Shown here piece after piece: positions 47,473 through 59,291 of a stretch of DNA of 64,000 nt. This DNA comes from Quercus robur (Eukaryota > Streptophyta > Magnoliopsida > Fagales > Fagaceae). Location: assembly GCF_932294415.1 (NCBI RefSeq), contig NC_065544.1, forward strand, positions 29,093,210-29,157,209. The letters are read 5' to 3'. Every line of letters begins with the position of its first letter. The stretch's first letter is position 1. The position numbers and the translations under genes are program-made. A model generated the notes under the pieces. That model did not search any database and had not been told where the DNA came from. It was given only the letters and a program-made list of their open reading frames with translations.

Positions 47473-47606
47473 ACGTGGGAATACCATTTTGGGATATTAT
47501 CCTAAATTAGGGATATGATCCTAAATTAAGAAACCTGATAACAAGGCTCATGTATGTATGCATACCACTCGATCCATAACGACCACCACTCTCTTGCCTA
47601 TAAATG
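47473..47606 (+). promoter_or_regulatory. PR-1 C proximal promoter
   Basis: ACGTG core at 47473-47477. The TATA region reads TATAAATGAATAAAT (47599 on), one base different from A and B just after the TATAAAT core. Confidence 0.5.
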
Positions 47607-47693
47607 AATAAATCAATACTCAATAGTATATCACATTTTCATTAAGAACTAGAAATATCGAAAAAGCTCGCTCAGCCTTGCATAGAGAGAAAA

Positions 47694-48173
47694 ATGGGGT
47701 TTAGCAAGTTTTTGCTGGCAATATGCTTCTTGGGGTTAACCCTAATTCATGTCTCCCTAGCCCAAAATTCCCACTTCAGCTTTGTCCATGCACACAATGT
47801 AGCTCGTGCCAAAGTTGGTATCGGTGCAATGGGATGGAACAACACACTTGCAGCCTATGCTCTAAATTATGCTAATACAAAGAAACAAAACTGCGAATTG
47901 GAACATTCACAAGGGCCCTATGGAGAAAATATTGCTGAAGGTTCTGGTAGCTTTAGCGGAGTAGAAGCAGTGAAATTGTGGGTAGATGAGAAGCCTAACT
48001 ATGACCACAATTCTAACAAATGTATTGGTGGTGAGTGCCTGCACTATACTCAGGTTGTGTGGCGTGATTCTGTTCGTGTTGGATGTGCCAGAGTCGAGTG
48101 CGACAATGGGGGGGTATTTATCATTTGCAGCTATGATCCTCCGGGTAATTATTATGGTGAACGTCCTTACTAA
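47694..48173 (+). CDS. PR1: Pathogenesis-related protein 1 (CAP superfamily), copy C
   Basis: A single-exon 159-residue PR-1 differing from copy A at S44G and N86S. All six cysteines, the signal peptide, the CAP pocket residues and the [15 protein letters not shown] end are kept. N86S removes an N-F-S glycosylation sequon (N86-F87-S88) that A and B have, so glycosylation may differ. It ends with TAA. The 3' flank has two small deletions relative to A and B and then runs into unique sequence instead of satellite, so C is the right-hand end of the tandem cluster. Confidence 0.95.
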   Translation: MGFSKFLLAICFLGLTLIHVSLAQNSHFSFVHAHNVARAKVGIGAMGWNNTLAAYALNYANTKKQNCELEHSQGPYGENIAEGSGSFSGVEAVKLWVDEKPNYDHNSNKCIGGECLHYTQVVWRDSVRVGCARVECDNGGVFIICSYDPPGNYYGERPY

Positions 48174-48595
48174 TTATAATTAGCGGTTAATTTATTGATT
48201 ACTCATATTTGAATATGTTGTTCCTGATCAGGAGTGTGTTCAGTAATAACCAAATATATGTGTACCCTTCTGATTGATATATATATAATAAAAAAGAAGT
48301 CACTTTTATTATCATGAAGAAGAAATTTGTTTTTTCCACCTACGTACCATGGGGGCCATGCCAAGGTAATAAGTCAATTTCCTAATAAGGAAATAAATCC
48401 AGGGTATAAGAGAAAATGGAATTAAATCTTGGGTCTCAAGCCAACAATATTTTTCAATGTGGAGTGTTTTTGTTTCGGGTCATCCCTTCCCCACAAGAGA
48501 CGTGTGAGTGTTTCATTAAATTATGTCTTAGCTTAAGAGTAGTTAACTACTGTTACGCTCAGAGAAAAAAAATCACACTCGTCACTTGTCTTAGC

Positions 48596-48633
<38 letters not shown>

Positions 48634-49993
48634 TTGTATTAAATCAAGAAATTAATTAACTTCTATATATGTAATTCGATTGTATTAATGCACTCTTACT
48701 TTTGACTTTGAAATTTTACGTTTGAAAATATAACTAGAATATAACCCTTGTAATTACTGGATACCATATATATGCATGATTGTATGGGCTTATGCATGGC
48801 TCAGCTTTTCTTTTGTGGTATGAAAAGAAGATAGGAAAATCTAAGATTAAAAAAAAAGCATTATGTTCTTGATCACGTGAACGTTGTCAATAATGACAAT
48901 ATTATGGTAGGAGGATTAGAGAGAGATAGGGTAATTATTAATTCCATTTCTAAGAGCATCTGTTCTCCACAAATCATATCAGGATGGGCGCTCCTTGCCA
49001 TTTACGACAACGTTCTCTTATTCTTTCTAGTTTCTATGCAAACTTTGCCACTGGTTCAGTCAGTCGCTGTCCAATATGGTAAAATTTTATTGTGCCATTT
49101 CTATGCTCACGAGTTATGGCACTGCTACGAGTAAATATATACTTCACTAATCAATAATCAGTACTTCTTATATATTTGTTTGAGTTTCTTTATAAATTAA
49201 CAGAGAGAAAAAAAAATCAAAACATATGACAAGTTGTGATTTATATCCTTTTTGTCTCCGACCCAACAAAAATCAAATATCAGCTCAAAACCTTTTTTTT
49301 TTTTTTTGGGTGCCAGATTTGGATCATATATATCAGCAATTGCAAATATGTGAGAGTACGTCTAATATAATTATTTAAATGTGGTATAATTAATTGAAGA
49401 CTAGGTAAGGCTAGTCTTTCAGTTAAACCTTAAACGTACTACGAGATATACAAATAATAATAATACATATGGCAAACTATATTAAAAAGAAGATAAATTC
49501 AATACATACTAAGTAAAGACAAACTCAATTATACAGGAATTTTCCTTTATCCAAGTTACATAACTATCAGTTTCCTTTAGCAAACTGTGTTAAAAGATGC
49601 GTTGGTTTGGCTCCTTATTTTTTCACATGTGAAAATATGAGTATTTGTAAAGTCTGTATTGCTTCTTCAAATGCCATCACTTTTACTTCCAACAGCCTCA
49701 GAGGCAACATCAACATTTTACTTAACGCAGCCTCTACACGCCTTATATAATCACAGATAACAAAACACCAACATTTTGCTTGCAATGCAGTAAACTAAGA
49801 GCCCATTTGGATAAGCGTTGGCACCTCGCAAACACACGTTTTTTAATAATAAAAAAATTGATATGTGGTAAACCATTTCTACTTTTGAGATTTTTTTTTT
49901 TAAAGATATTAAAAGTATTTTGATAGATTACCTTTTTCTTTGTGGATAATTATAAGGGAATACAATTTATTCACCTCTTTTTTTTTAGATAAT
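48174..49993. other. 3' flank of PR-1 C, no supported gene
   Basis: Same order as after A and B: poly(A) signal at 48287-48292, the 85-codon frame at 48877-49134, and the hAT-like end word near 49798. Two deletions are private to C: about 9 bp near 48510 and about 50 bp near 48640, the second between AATCAAGA-type microhomologies. Homology to A and B stops at about 49993 (AGATAAT). Confidence 0.6.
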
Positions 49994-50663
49994 GATAAGG
50001 TTGAAAGTTGAAGCATTATACTTTTGTGTGATAAATATCAACTCCTTAATTTAAGAAATAAAGGATCTAGATAAATTTTTGGATCCACTATTTTCAATTT
50101 ATATACAAGAAAAGTATTACGTTCACAATATTTTCACAACACTTTCATAGTAATTGATTTTAATTTGAATCTATCACTGAAATTACTTTTTGCTCTACTA
50201 ATAACAACCTGTAACAACCTGCTACTTAGAATTTGTTGTGAAAATGTTATGAATATAGTATTTCTCTCTATTTATAAATATGTCATTAAAAACATCAGCC
50301 GAACAATACATTCAAGTGGGGGACCCACTATTTTATGATTTCTAAAACAAAAAATTGCATTTAAATCATCTTACCAAACAAGTGTAAAAATTCCCAAAAA
50401 AAAAAAAAAGGAAGAAGAAGAAGAAGGAAAAAAGCTCAATTAAACTCATATTTTTTGGTCAGTATTGCTGGAAAATTTTGCTTTTAATTATTTCAATTTT
50501 TCCCGGTATTTGTTGATTCTGCTATGCATCGGACTCTCCATTCCAACCATTTCCTTCAAATTTTGAGGTTTGCCTTAAAATGTTTTTCAGATTTGTGTTG
50601 CTTCTTAATGGTTTGATTGTTTCTGTTCAACTGCCACTATTGCCTGGTGTGCGTTTATGTGTC

Positions 50664-50696
<33 letters not shown>

Positions 50697-51031
50697 TACT
50701 GGTGTGGGGGGTTTAGATGTCCATGGGAATGAGGATTGAGGAGTGAAACGTGTTGTCCATGTTGTCCATGAGGTTGTTTTGTGCCTTGTTTTCTTTTTCT
50801 TTTTTTTTTTCTTTTTTTTTTTAATAATCTTTTTTTTTTCTTTTGTTGTATTGTATTGTATTGTTTAATCCAATTTATTGAGTAATGTAATGAATATGTT
50901 TTTATTTATGCATGTTAGATGTAAAAATGCAATTTTAAGTTTCATATGAAACAATACCATTAAATTTAATATATCCACAAAGGATTAAGTGATACACTCA
51001 ATAATATAGGAGGTTTCTTCTTTTATGGTTA
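49994..51031. other. Unique intergenic stretch with microsatellites
   Basis: No gene is seen. It holds a MITE (50113-50262), an A/GAA purine run (about 50396-50431), a (TG)n(TA)n microsatellite (about 50661-50697) and T-runs (about 50785-50840). Confidence 0.6.
50113..50262. repeat. MITE with about 28-bp inverted ends
   Basis: The left end AGTATTACGTTCACAATATT...TCACAACA is mirrored at the right end (TTTGTTGTGAAAATGTTATGAATATAGTATT). About 150 bp, related to the MITE-like block in each PR-1 promoter. Confidence 0.6.
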
Positions 51032-51043
51032 AACCACAAGTGG

Positions 51044-51687
51044 CAAAGTGGTTTTGTCTGCCAACCTTCTCTCCCTAGTAGGAGCACCTCTCTCCACCTC
51101 TGTGTGGCCTTTACCCATTACCATCGTGTGATCTTCTTCTACCACCTCTATGTGGTTTCTTCTCCACCTCCGTGTGGCACTTCTCCTAACTTTCTCACCT
51201 TAACCTGTTTTCCTTATCAATCAATCCTCTAAACTTAAAAGAACCCTAACCCACATTCCACAAACCCATTCCCACACAAGCTTTCTCAGAGTGGCCGTGG
51301 ATCTCTCGATGGCCGTGGGTCTCTTTGTTAATCAAAATTTGCTTCCTCCTATCAACCTTCCCCTAAATCCCTTTAGACCAAGTCCGGCGAATTTTGCTCA
51401 GGGAGGCATCATTTTGGCTCACTTGTGAGTCGGGGCGGTTTTGTCTCGGTTCAGAGGTTGGTCGGCTCTCTCTCTTTGGGTGGATTGTGTTAGAAAGTAT
51501 GCTGGTTTCTCTTAGCTGAGTCCATTCAGCTATTGCTCCTCTCTTTCTGGTCCATGGGTCTGGACTGCTGGCTTTGTACAGAGGGTTGCTCTGCCTTTTA
51601 TGGGTCTTGGTTGCTGGGATAATCCTATTCCCACAACCAGTGAGGGGGTCGGCATCACTTTTGGCTGGGAACCAACTTCGGCAAGCT
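51044..51687 (+). other. LINE 5' region without ORF1
   Basis: It is rich in repeated CTCCACCTCTGTGTGG-like words (51080-51185). Only short frames occur here (for example a 39-codon frame from about 51310). No CCHC knuckle or DUF4283-like block is visible, so it acts as a 5' leader or an eroded ORF1 remnant. Confidence 0.5.
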
Positions 51688-54600
51688 ATGATTCTCCTTG
51701 CATGGAATTGCCGTGGCCTTGCCCAATCTGAGTTGAAAAGATCTCTCAAAGCCATTGTAAACAAGGTATGTCTTGACTTGCTGTTCTTGTCTGAAGTTAA
51801 AATTAGGTCAAATAGAGTCAAAGCTCTACTTTATTCATTGGGTTTCTATAAATTAGAATGTGTTGAACCTAGAGGTCTTAAAGGAGGCATCATTTTGGGA
51901 TGGAAAAATGGTGTAGATGTGGAAATTGTGATGTCTAATGATAATATGATTAATGGTCTTGTATTCTCGGATCCAATAAATGAACCATGGCTATTGTCTT
52001 TGATCTATGGGCCATGTGCAAGGTTAGAGAAACAAACCTTTTTGGAAGATCTTCAAAAGGTTGGGGAGTCTTTTGCTGGGGCATGGTTGTGTATGGGAGA
52101 TTTTAACAACTTGTTGGGGCCAAGTGATAAGAAAGGGGGGAAACCATTTTCTTCATCTTCTACTGGGGGATTAAAAGGATTGGTAGACTCAGCTAGCTTA
52201 ATTGATGTTAAATTTGTGGGGGCACCTTACACTTGGTCCAACAAACGCCCAGGCCTTGCCAACATAAAAGAAAGACTTGATAGAGCTCTAGTTAATACTA
52301 GGTGGACTGAAATTTTCCCAAGAGCGCTGCTGAAGCATTTTCCCTCAAATTCCTTTGATCATATCCCAATTGTTCTGTTTACTGAAGGAGAAGAGGGAAG
52401 TAGACCAAGACCATTCAAATTTGAAGAAACATGGACAAGAGAGGAGGCAAGTAATCTTGTGGTGGAGAATGCTTGGAGGCTCAATGCCCCTGGTTCCCCA
52501 ATGCTTAGGCTATGCAAGAAGATCAAACAAGCTAAACTAGAGCTAAAACAATGGAATAGATCCTGCTTTGGCAATGTTCAATCCAAAATTAAGGAGGCTT
52601 GGAAGAATTTAGACCAAATTCAATGCTTAGATCCAAATCCACAAAACTTGGAAAAGGAAGCAAATTTGTGTATGGAAATTCAAGAATTGTTGAAAAGGGA
52701 GGAAATATTATGGCATCAAAAATCCAGAATCAAATCACTTACAAGTTCTGATCTCAATACATGATTCTTCTATCTAAGTACAGTGATAAGGTGAAGAAGA
52801 AATTCCATTGATTTTATGAAGAAGGAAAATGGCGAGTGGATTTCAGGTTGGGAGGAGATTGGTCAATGCTTTCAAACCTTCTTTATTAACCTGTTCTCTT
52901 CTTCAACCCCAGACATTCCTTATGATATTAATAATTTAATTCCAAGGTGCATCACCCTAGAAGATAATGAAATGTTGCTAGCCTTGCCTTCGATGGAAGA
53001 GATCAAAACAACAGTATTTTCGATGGATTCTCATAAAGCCCCTGGGCTTGATGGAATGTCTCCCCTTTTCTTCAAACACTACTAGCACTTGATAGGAGGT
53101 GATGTTGTGAATGCAGTTCTAAGCTTCTTCCAAGGCGGTTGTATGTTAAGAGAAATAAATCATACCTTTATCACCCTAACCCCAAGAATGAGAGGGCTGC
53201 CATGGTTAACCAATTCAGGCCGATTTCACTCTGTAATGTGCTATATAAGATAATTTCAAAATTATTAGCAAACAGATTGAAACCACTCCTCCACAAGATG
53301 ATATCTCCTTGGCAGGCTGCCTTCATTCAAGGTAGAAAAATACAAGATAATAGCATATTAGCCCATGAAATCATCCATGCTATCAGAAAGAAAAAAGGGA
53401 AGGAAAAGTGGATGGCAATTAAACTTGATATGGAAAAGGCTTATGATAGATTGGAATGGCCTTTTATTCTCAATGTACTAAGAAATTTTGGATTTGATGA
53501 GAGATGGATAAATTGGGTTTTAGAATGCATTTCAACTACCTCTTTTTCTATACTCATAAATGGCTCCCCATATGGATTCTTCCAACCACAAAGAGGTCTA
53601 AGACAAGGGGACCCTCTTTCCCCATTCCTGTTTATCGTAGCAGCAGAAGTGCTATCCAAACTCTTGCACAAAGCAGAAGAGAGTAAAAAGCTAAAAGGTA
53701 TCAAGATTGCTAAGGGATGCCAACCAATATCTCATCTCCAATTTGCAGATGATTTGTTCATTTTTGGGAGAGCTGATGAAGAGAACATAAGGTCCATTAA
53801 AGAATGTTTATCCACTTACTCTTCTTGGTCAGGGCAGAAGATAAACACCCACAAATCTACCATGGTTTTCAGCAAAAATCTAACTAGTTGGCATTCCAAA
53901 CACTTGCTAGCTGGGAGTATGGGGTTGAAAATTGAAGGGGCAAAAGGAAAATATTTGGGGCTGCCAATGCTGATAGGAAAGTCAAAGAAAGGCACATTTC
54001 AAGAGGTGGTGGAAAGAGTGGAGAAGAAGTACCAAGGCTGGAAAGTTAAAATCCGCTCACAGGCTGCTAGAACCTCCCTAATTCGCACAGTAACCTCAGC
54101 CATACCATCATATGTTATGTCCTCTCTCAAACTCCCAAAAGAAACAACAAAGAAGATTGATGCTTTAAACATGAAATTTTGGTGGGGTTCAAAGGAGAAT
54201 GGTTCTAGCTGCTGCATCCTGAAGAAATGGGATTCTATTTGCAAACCCAAGTCCATGGGAGGCCTTGGCCTTAGGAAAAGTGAAGATTTCAACCAGGCTC
54301 TCCTAACCAAACTAGCTTGGGAGGTCCAAAAAAATGAGGATAAGCACTGGGTAAAAATGTTTAGAAGAAAATATCTAAGAGGTGGAAGTTTTTCCAATAC
54401 AAGGCCACCTAAACAAGCGTCTTGGATTTGCAAGAGCTTATTTAGTTGTAACAAGCTCATTAAGAAAGGCATGTGCTACAAAGTGGGAGATGGAAGATGT
54501 ATTAACATATGGGATGACCCTTGGGTCCCCAAAGAACCAGATTTTAGGCCAAAACTCAAGGCTGGGGTGACTACAAATATCTTGCTAGTAGCTGAGCTCA

Positions 54601-55778
54601 TCCACCATGAATCAAGACAATGGGATAGGGAGAAAATTTTTGAGTTATTTGAGTCTCAGTCGGCTATAAGGATCCTCAATATCCACATTCCTGCTTTCCC
54701 AAAGTGTGATACCTTATGCTGGGGTCTTAGTCCATCAGGTGAGTTTACAGTAAAATCAGCATATATGTTAAAAATGCAACAAAGCAGCACCTCACTTGGG
54801 TCAATGCATGAAGAGCACTGGAAGATGTTGTAGAAGAGCAAAATGCATGAGAGGCTTAAGCTTCTTCTCTGGAGAATTGTCTGCAACTGTCTTCCGGTCC
54901 GGGAGATTCTTAGTAAAAGATTCCCAATTCCTAACATAAGCTGTCCAGTATGTGGGGAAGAGACTGAAACTGTCGAACATGTCTTTATTCACTGCCCCAT
55001 CACAGTCCAGGCTTGGGCTAACTCAGTTTGGCCCCTAAACATGAATGTTTTCAAAGATATGAATATTGATCAGTGGATAAAGATTATAATTAATCCTCTT
55101 GAAAAGTTAAAGATCCAAGGCAAAGAAGCAAGGGAGTTCTCTCTTTTTGCAGTGGTGCTCTGTGACCAAGTTTGGAAGAATAGAAACCAAACAATGTGGG
55201 GAAACCAACCAGTAGACTCAATAAAGCTCTCCATCCAAATAAATAAGGTATTTTCTCAACACAAGCAAGCTTGGCTTTCTTTTCTTGGGAATAAAGAGAA
55301 CTCCCCCTCATGGAAGCCCCCTCCTCTTGGATGGATCAAATGTAACTTTGATGCAGCAGTGAAGCCGGATAAGGTGGTGTTGGCAGTGGTTTGCAAAGAC
55401 AACAACGGATCCATAGTAGCAGCTGATTCTCAAGAAGATTGCCCAGGTGAGCCATTATGGGCGGAATCTAAAGCAGCTCTCTTAGCAGCTAGTTTGGCCC
55501 GTAAAGAAGGTTTTGCTAGAGTTGTGATTGAAGGAGATGCCCAATCAGTGATAAAGGCTATCCTAAACCCATCTACAACTCCTCATTGGTCCATCAATGC
55601 TATCATTGAGGATATTCGGCTGGTCCTTAACTCTTTTGTATGTTGGAATGCCTCCTTTGTATTTAGAGATTCTAACTGTGTAGCTCATTCCCTTGCCCAA
55701 TGGGCTTATTTTTGTAATAGTTTTGGATCCCCCCCTCTCTCTGTTGTCTCTAGCTTGGTGAAAGGTGGTGATGGCTAA
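51688..55778 (+). pseudogene. LINE ORF2 pseudogene: endonuclease, RT, zinc segment, RNase H
   Basis: Endonuclease (51688-about 52380) begins MILLAWNCRGLAQ and includes GDFNNLLG, YTWSNKR and DHIPI, covering the APE-type catalytic blocks. Reverse transcriptase (about 53000-54110) has FRPISLCNVLYKIISK, KLDMEKAYDRLEW, GLRQGDPLSP and the FADD box at 53742-53753. The zinc segment (about 54735-55020) has SCPVCGEETETVEHVFIHC. RNase H (about 55330-55740) has NFDAAVKPDKV, WAESKAALLA and EGDAQSVI. Premature TGA at 52762 and 52792 and TAG at 53083 and 54831 (the two TAGs probably from TGG), plus a one-base shift near 53185, end its coding ability. An open frame upstream (from 51574) adds codons without recognisable domains. 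Confidence 0.9.
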
Positions 55779-55844
55779 GTCTCTCCCCTTCCCCTGCTTC
55801 TGTTTGTCTCTGCTCTCTTTTTTGTGTTAATATATGTCTTATTC

Positions 55845-55896
<52 letters not shown>

Positions 55897-56005
55897 AACC
55901 ACAAGTGGGAATTTTTTATTATAAAAGAAATAACTTAACGAATATGCCTGTTTTCTTATTTCTTAGTCCAAAATAGTTCATTTAAATATATATATATATA
56001 TATAT

Positions 56006-57092
56006 TGTAAGGTTGAATTTATTCAATCATGTGTTAGGTTTATTCCGTGCCAAATTTGCTTGTATTTTAACAATTAGATACTCTGTATTTAAGTGGGAAT
56101 TATGTAAGGGTTATGTGTGAGAGAGTGTGAAGAAAACTCAAGATGTGTGCATACGAAGGAGCCTCGCGACTAAATCTCACGACTGGCAAGTCACCAAAGT
56201 GGCACACATGTGAAGCATGCAGGGAACTGAAGGGTCACGACAGTTGGAGCATTACAGGACAAAATGTACAGTCTGGCTAAGTAGTTAGCTCGCGACTCAA
56301 ACTTGCAACTAGTTCCAATCGCAAGACTGAGTCGCCAAAATGCCATGTTTGGATGAAAACTGACTTTTCACATTCCTCACATACACCACTATAAATACCC
56401 TTATACTCACGAAATGTAGAGCGTTTCTAGAGAAAATTTTGAGAGAGAAACATTAGAGAAAAACAAGATTGACTCATCCACAATCTTTGTCATTTGATTC
56501 TCCAAATTCCTTTACTCTCACTCTCTTCATTGACATATCCTTGAGAGGTACATTTGTCAAGTCCTTATCTCACCATACCCATATCAGTGAGGAGGTATTT
56601 TGGTGCTTGGGAAGCAGTTCGGAGATGACCAATTTACTTGGTTGATGCAATGGGTTTGTTGCGGGATCTGGAAGTTAAAGAAGACAATGTTAGACGTAAC
56701 CCTTTTGGAGCAAGAAGCTTGGAGGGCTTAGGTGCATTGAATAGATTAGGTTTGGAGGGTCTTTTGCTATTCATGTATCCCAACTTTATTCTTTAGTGGA
56801 TCATTTGACCAATTGGAGGGCGGCGGAGAGGTTTTTTGCCAAGTTCTTCGGTTTCTTCTTTGATAACACGTGCCGATGTTATTTTTGTATTTGTATCTAT
56901 CTTCTCTTACTCTTTATCTTTTAATTGTTGTTGTGTTTGTGATTAATTATGGTTTAGAGGGTTTTACCAGTTTGGATATAACTTATATTCATCATTCCGC
57001 ACATATATTGTTCGGGTATAAGTTTGTGTTGGTATTGTTAAAATTGGGGGTCTAAACATTTATTAGTGATTTACACACTAATTGAACTTTCA
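56006..57092 (+). mobile_element. Solo LTR of the gag-only element's family, older
   Basis: It starts TGTAAGGTTGAATTTATTCA and ends TTGAACTTTCA, the same ends as the 1111-bp LTRs at 35596 and 42674 but in the opposite orientation. It is flanked by TATAT on both sides (56001-56005, 57093-57097), though AT repeats make this duplication weak evidence. It has no internal region, so it is the product of LTR-LTR recombination. It is much more diverged, and many CGCGA words have become CACGA or CGCAA, the change expected from long cytosine methylation. Confidence 0.88.
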
Positions 57093-57446
57093 TATATATA
57101 AATAAATATATATATATATATATATCTATATATCTCCATATATACTTCTATTTATCTTTTTTGTTTCATTTATATTTTAATGCCAAATTTTAGACCTTAA
57201 AACTGAAATAAAATACTGATTCATTCTGTATTGCGTAGATGTGTATGAGTTTATTATTAACTATGAATTTACAAAATTTTAATCCAATTTCAAAATTAGA
57301 ATGTTAGCTAACAGCATTGGCTCCTAGAGAGCCGATTGTACCATCACACAATTTTACACTATGGACGTCCCTAATTACCTATATATACTCCTCATGCACA
57401 TACCTTATTTCTCCACCATTCAGTTAACATTTTGCTTTCCACTAAA
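57093..57446. other. AT microsatellite and remnant PR-1 promoter
   Basis: An (AT)n run at about 57093-57135 is followed by sequence with a TATATATACTCC box near 57380 about 65 bp before the pseudogene ATG. Confidence 0.45.
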
Positions 57447-57935
57447 ATGGGGTTGTGAAAGATTTCACTATCTTTTGTTTTCCTCTTGGGCTTAACCCTA
57501 ATCGATCCCTCCTTTGCTCAAAACTCCAAAGAAGACTATACCTTAATGCCCACAATGCAGCCAATGCAGAGATGGTGAGTTCCACCTCTGAATTGGGATG
57601 ACACCGTAGTAGAATATGCACAAAACTATGCTAATTAGCGTATTGTTGACTGCAATCTTGTGCACTCCGGTGTCCAAGAATATGGTGAAAACCATGCATG
57701 GGGTAGTGCTGACCTCTCAAGCATGGAAATAGTGAAGATGTGGGTCAACGAGAAGGCGAGCTATGACTACAACTCTAACTCTTCAATTGATGGGGTGTGC
57801 GGCCGCTATACTCATGTGGCTTGGAACAACTCAGTTTGTGTAGGATGTGCTAAAGTGAGGTTCAATAATGGAGGGACATTCATTGGTCACAACTATGATT
57901 CTTTTGGCCACTACGTTTGCCAAAGGTCTTACTAA
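57447..57935 (+). pseudogene. Decayed PR-1 paralogue
   Basis: It aligns along the whole length of the intact PR-1 genes: ATGGGGTTG start, LGLTLIDPSFAQNS signal-peptide end, NAHNAANAEM, WDDTVVEYAQNYAN, GVQEYGENHAWGSADLSSMEIVKMWVNEKASYDYNSNS, GRYTHVAWNNSVCVGCAKV and a final QRSY. It is broken by TGA at codon 4 (57456-57458), TAG at 57636-57638 and two compensating indels between about 57535 and 57590. Several cysteines of the CAP fold are lost (VRFNNGG for VECDNGG, HNYD for CSYD) and the CAPE-like end is degraded. It is much more diverged than A, B and C are from each other, so it is an older paralogue and not a recent copy. Confidence 0.92.
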
Positions 57936-57974
57936 AAGCTATATCTTTAACTACCTATGTAGTTATGGGTAATG

Positions 57975-58335
57975 ATCATTACACACTCGCCATGACCCAT
58001 TCTTTGTACACCCACTGCCATGTGGGTTGAATTTGTGTTTTGCAAACACAATTTCAATTAAAATTGTGAAATAGTATTTTAGAAAACAAAATTTCATCAT
58101 ATTACAATTTGAATTGAAATCTTGTTTTCAAAATACAATTTCAAAGAGAGTGTGTACGGAGTGTGCAATAGTGAGTGTGTAACAAAATTTACCCCACAGC
58201 TACAAAAATTTCCATGTATTGAAATCATATTTCAAACTACAATTTCAAAGAGAGTGTGTATGAAGTGTACAATAGTGAGTGTGTAAAGAAATTTACCCTA
58301 CAGCTATAACAATTTCCATGTATGAGCTAAAAAGG
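57975..58335. repeat. MITE-like sequence with 104-bp partial tandem duplication
   Basis: The left end CATTACACACTCGCCATGAC and the right end AATAGTGAGTGTGTAAC look like inverted ends (TTACACACTC). The right part is repeated after 104 bp (CAATTTCAAAGAGAG at 58136 and 58240; GTGAGTGTGTAA in both). Confidence 0.45.
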
Positions 58336-58373
58336 TTTAAATAAGGAATAAAAATTTTCAGTTTCATTCTTAG

Positions 58374-58570
58374 TGTTTGTTTGGCATGATTAATTTTGCT
58401 AATTTATTTAATATTCAACTTATTTTTGCAACTATTCATGGGTTCCACTATACTTTTGGTATTATTTATGAGTCCCACTTTATTATTTCAGTTAAATTTT
58501 ACCTTTATCTACAATATTTTTAGCAAAAAAATTACAGTTTCACCAAAATAAGCAGATTCCAAACAGACCC
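58374..58570. repeat. hAT-type MITE
   Basis: The ends GTGTTTGTTTGGCATGATTA and the inverse of TAAGCAGATTCCAAACAGACCC match the GTCTGTTTGG class of plant hAT MITEs. About 200 bp, non-coding. Confidence 0.55.
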
Positions 58571-58785
58571 TTAATGTATCAATTTATGCTCCACTACTAA
58601 ACAAGTCCCTTTCTTATTTTTCTGTTATAAAGTAATCAATTCCTTTTTTTTTCTTCTTCTCCTTCTTATAATAAAAAATTAAAATGATAACAAATCATAA
58701 GTGTAACATATGTTGGTGGAATATAAATTAGTTGGAACATGACTTTGAATGGAACAAAGTATGTTCATTTATAGATAAGCTATAT

Positions 58786-59291
58786 CACTACAAAAAAACC
58801 AAGGGCTATAGCTATGTTTTGCAAACATTGCTATAAGTCCTAAAAACGCTGCTATAGGTCCATTGGGCTATAGTGGCATTTTCTATAGCAACACTACAAA
58901 ATATTGCTATTGCCCTGTGACTATAGGTCCCTACCCTATAGTGGCGTTTTTATAACGCTACTATAGGCGATTTTTTATTTTTATTTTTATTTTTAAATCG
59001 GCTATAGGATAAATGTAGATAATACTTACAATTTTTTGAGCAAATGTAGAAGTTACATGACTCCCATCTTTATTTCTATATGCTTTGTCATATACCATAA
59101 CACGCTCTACCGGCACCCCTGCTTCTTTTTCCTGCAACATGTTCATTATATCCATTACAATGTTTCTTTTTCTTTTAACATGTTCATTATAGACCCTTTG
59201 AAACATGGCTGGAGAGGTACCTATAGCAGCATTTTTTTTTTTTTTAAGTGCTGCTAAAAAGGACGCTGTTATAGCCAACGTTTTTGCTAGT
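58786..59291 (-). mobile_element. Short CACTA-like element with transposase-like ORF remnant
   Basis: It starts CACTACAAAAAAACCAAGGG and ends with an imperfect inverse (TTATAGCCAACGTTTTTGCTAGT); TAT flanks both sides as a possible 3-bp target duplication. Inner words CTATAGTGGCGTTTT, GCTATAGGTCC and GCTGCTATAGG form the subterminal field. A 105-codon minus-strand frame (59278-58961) includes MNMLQEKEAGVPVERVMVYD and KAYRNKDGSHVTSTFAQKIV, resembling the C-terminal region of plant Ptta/En/Spm transposase-type proteins. It is a deletion derivative and not autonomous. Confidence 0.6.

Larger units (their letters stand above)
51044..55896 (+). mobile_element. L1-type LINE, full insertion with 12-bp TSD, coding region broken
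   Basis: The target duplication AACCACAAGTGG is perfect at 51032-51043 and 55897-55908, and the 3' end has an A-tail (about 55849-55895). The body encodes endonuclease, reverse transcriptase, a zinc-binding segment and RNase H (51688-55778) in the plant L1 order. There is no room for, and no sign of, a full ORF1 in the roughly 640 bp upstream of the endonuclease. Four in-frame stops (52762, 52792, 53083, 54831) and one frameshift near 53185 break ORF2, so it is dead, though domains read well. Confidence 0.92.

Noticed and set aside
51363-51821. 152-codon minus frame across the LINE 5' region
   Set aside because: It is opposite the start of the LINE endonuclease and has no recognised domain.
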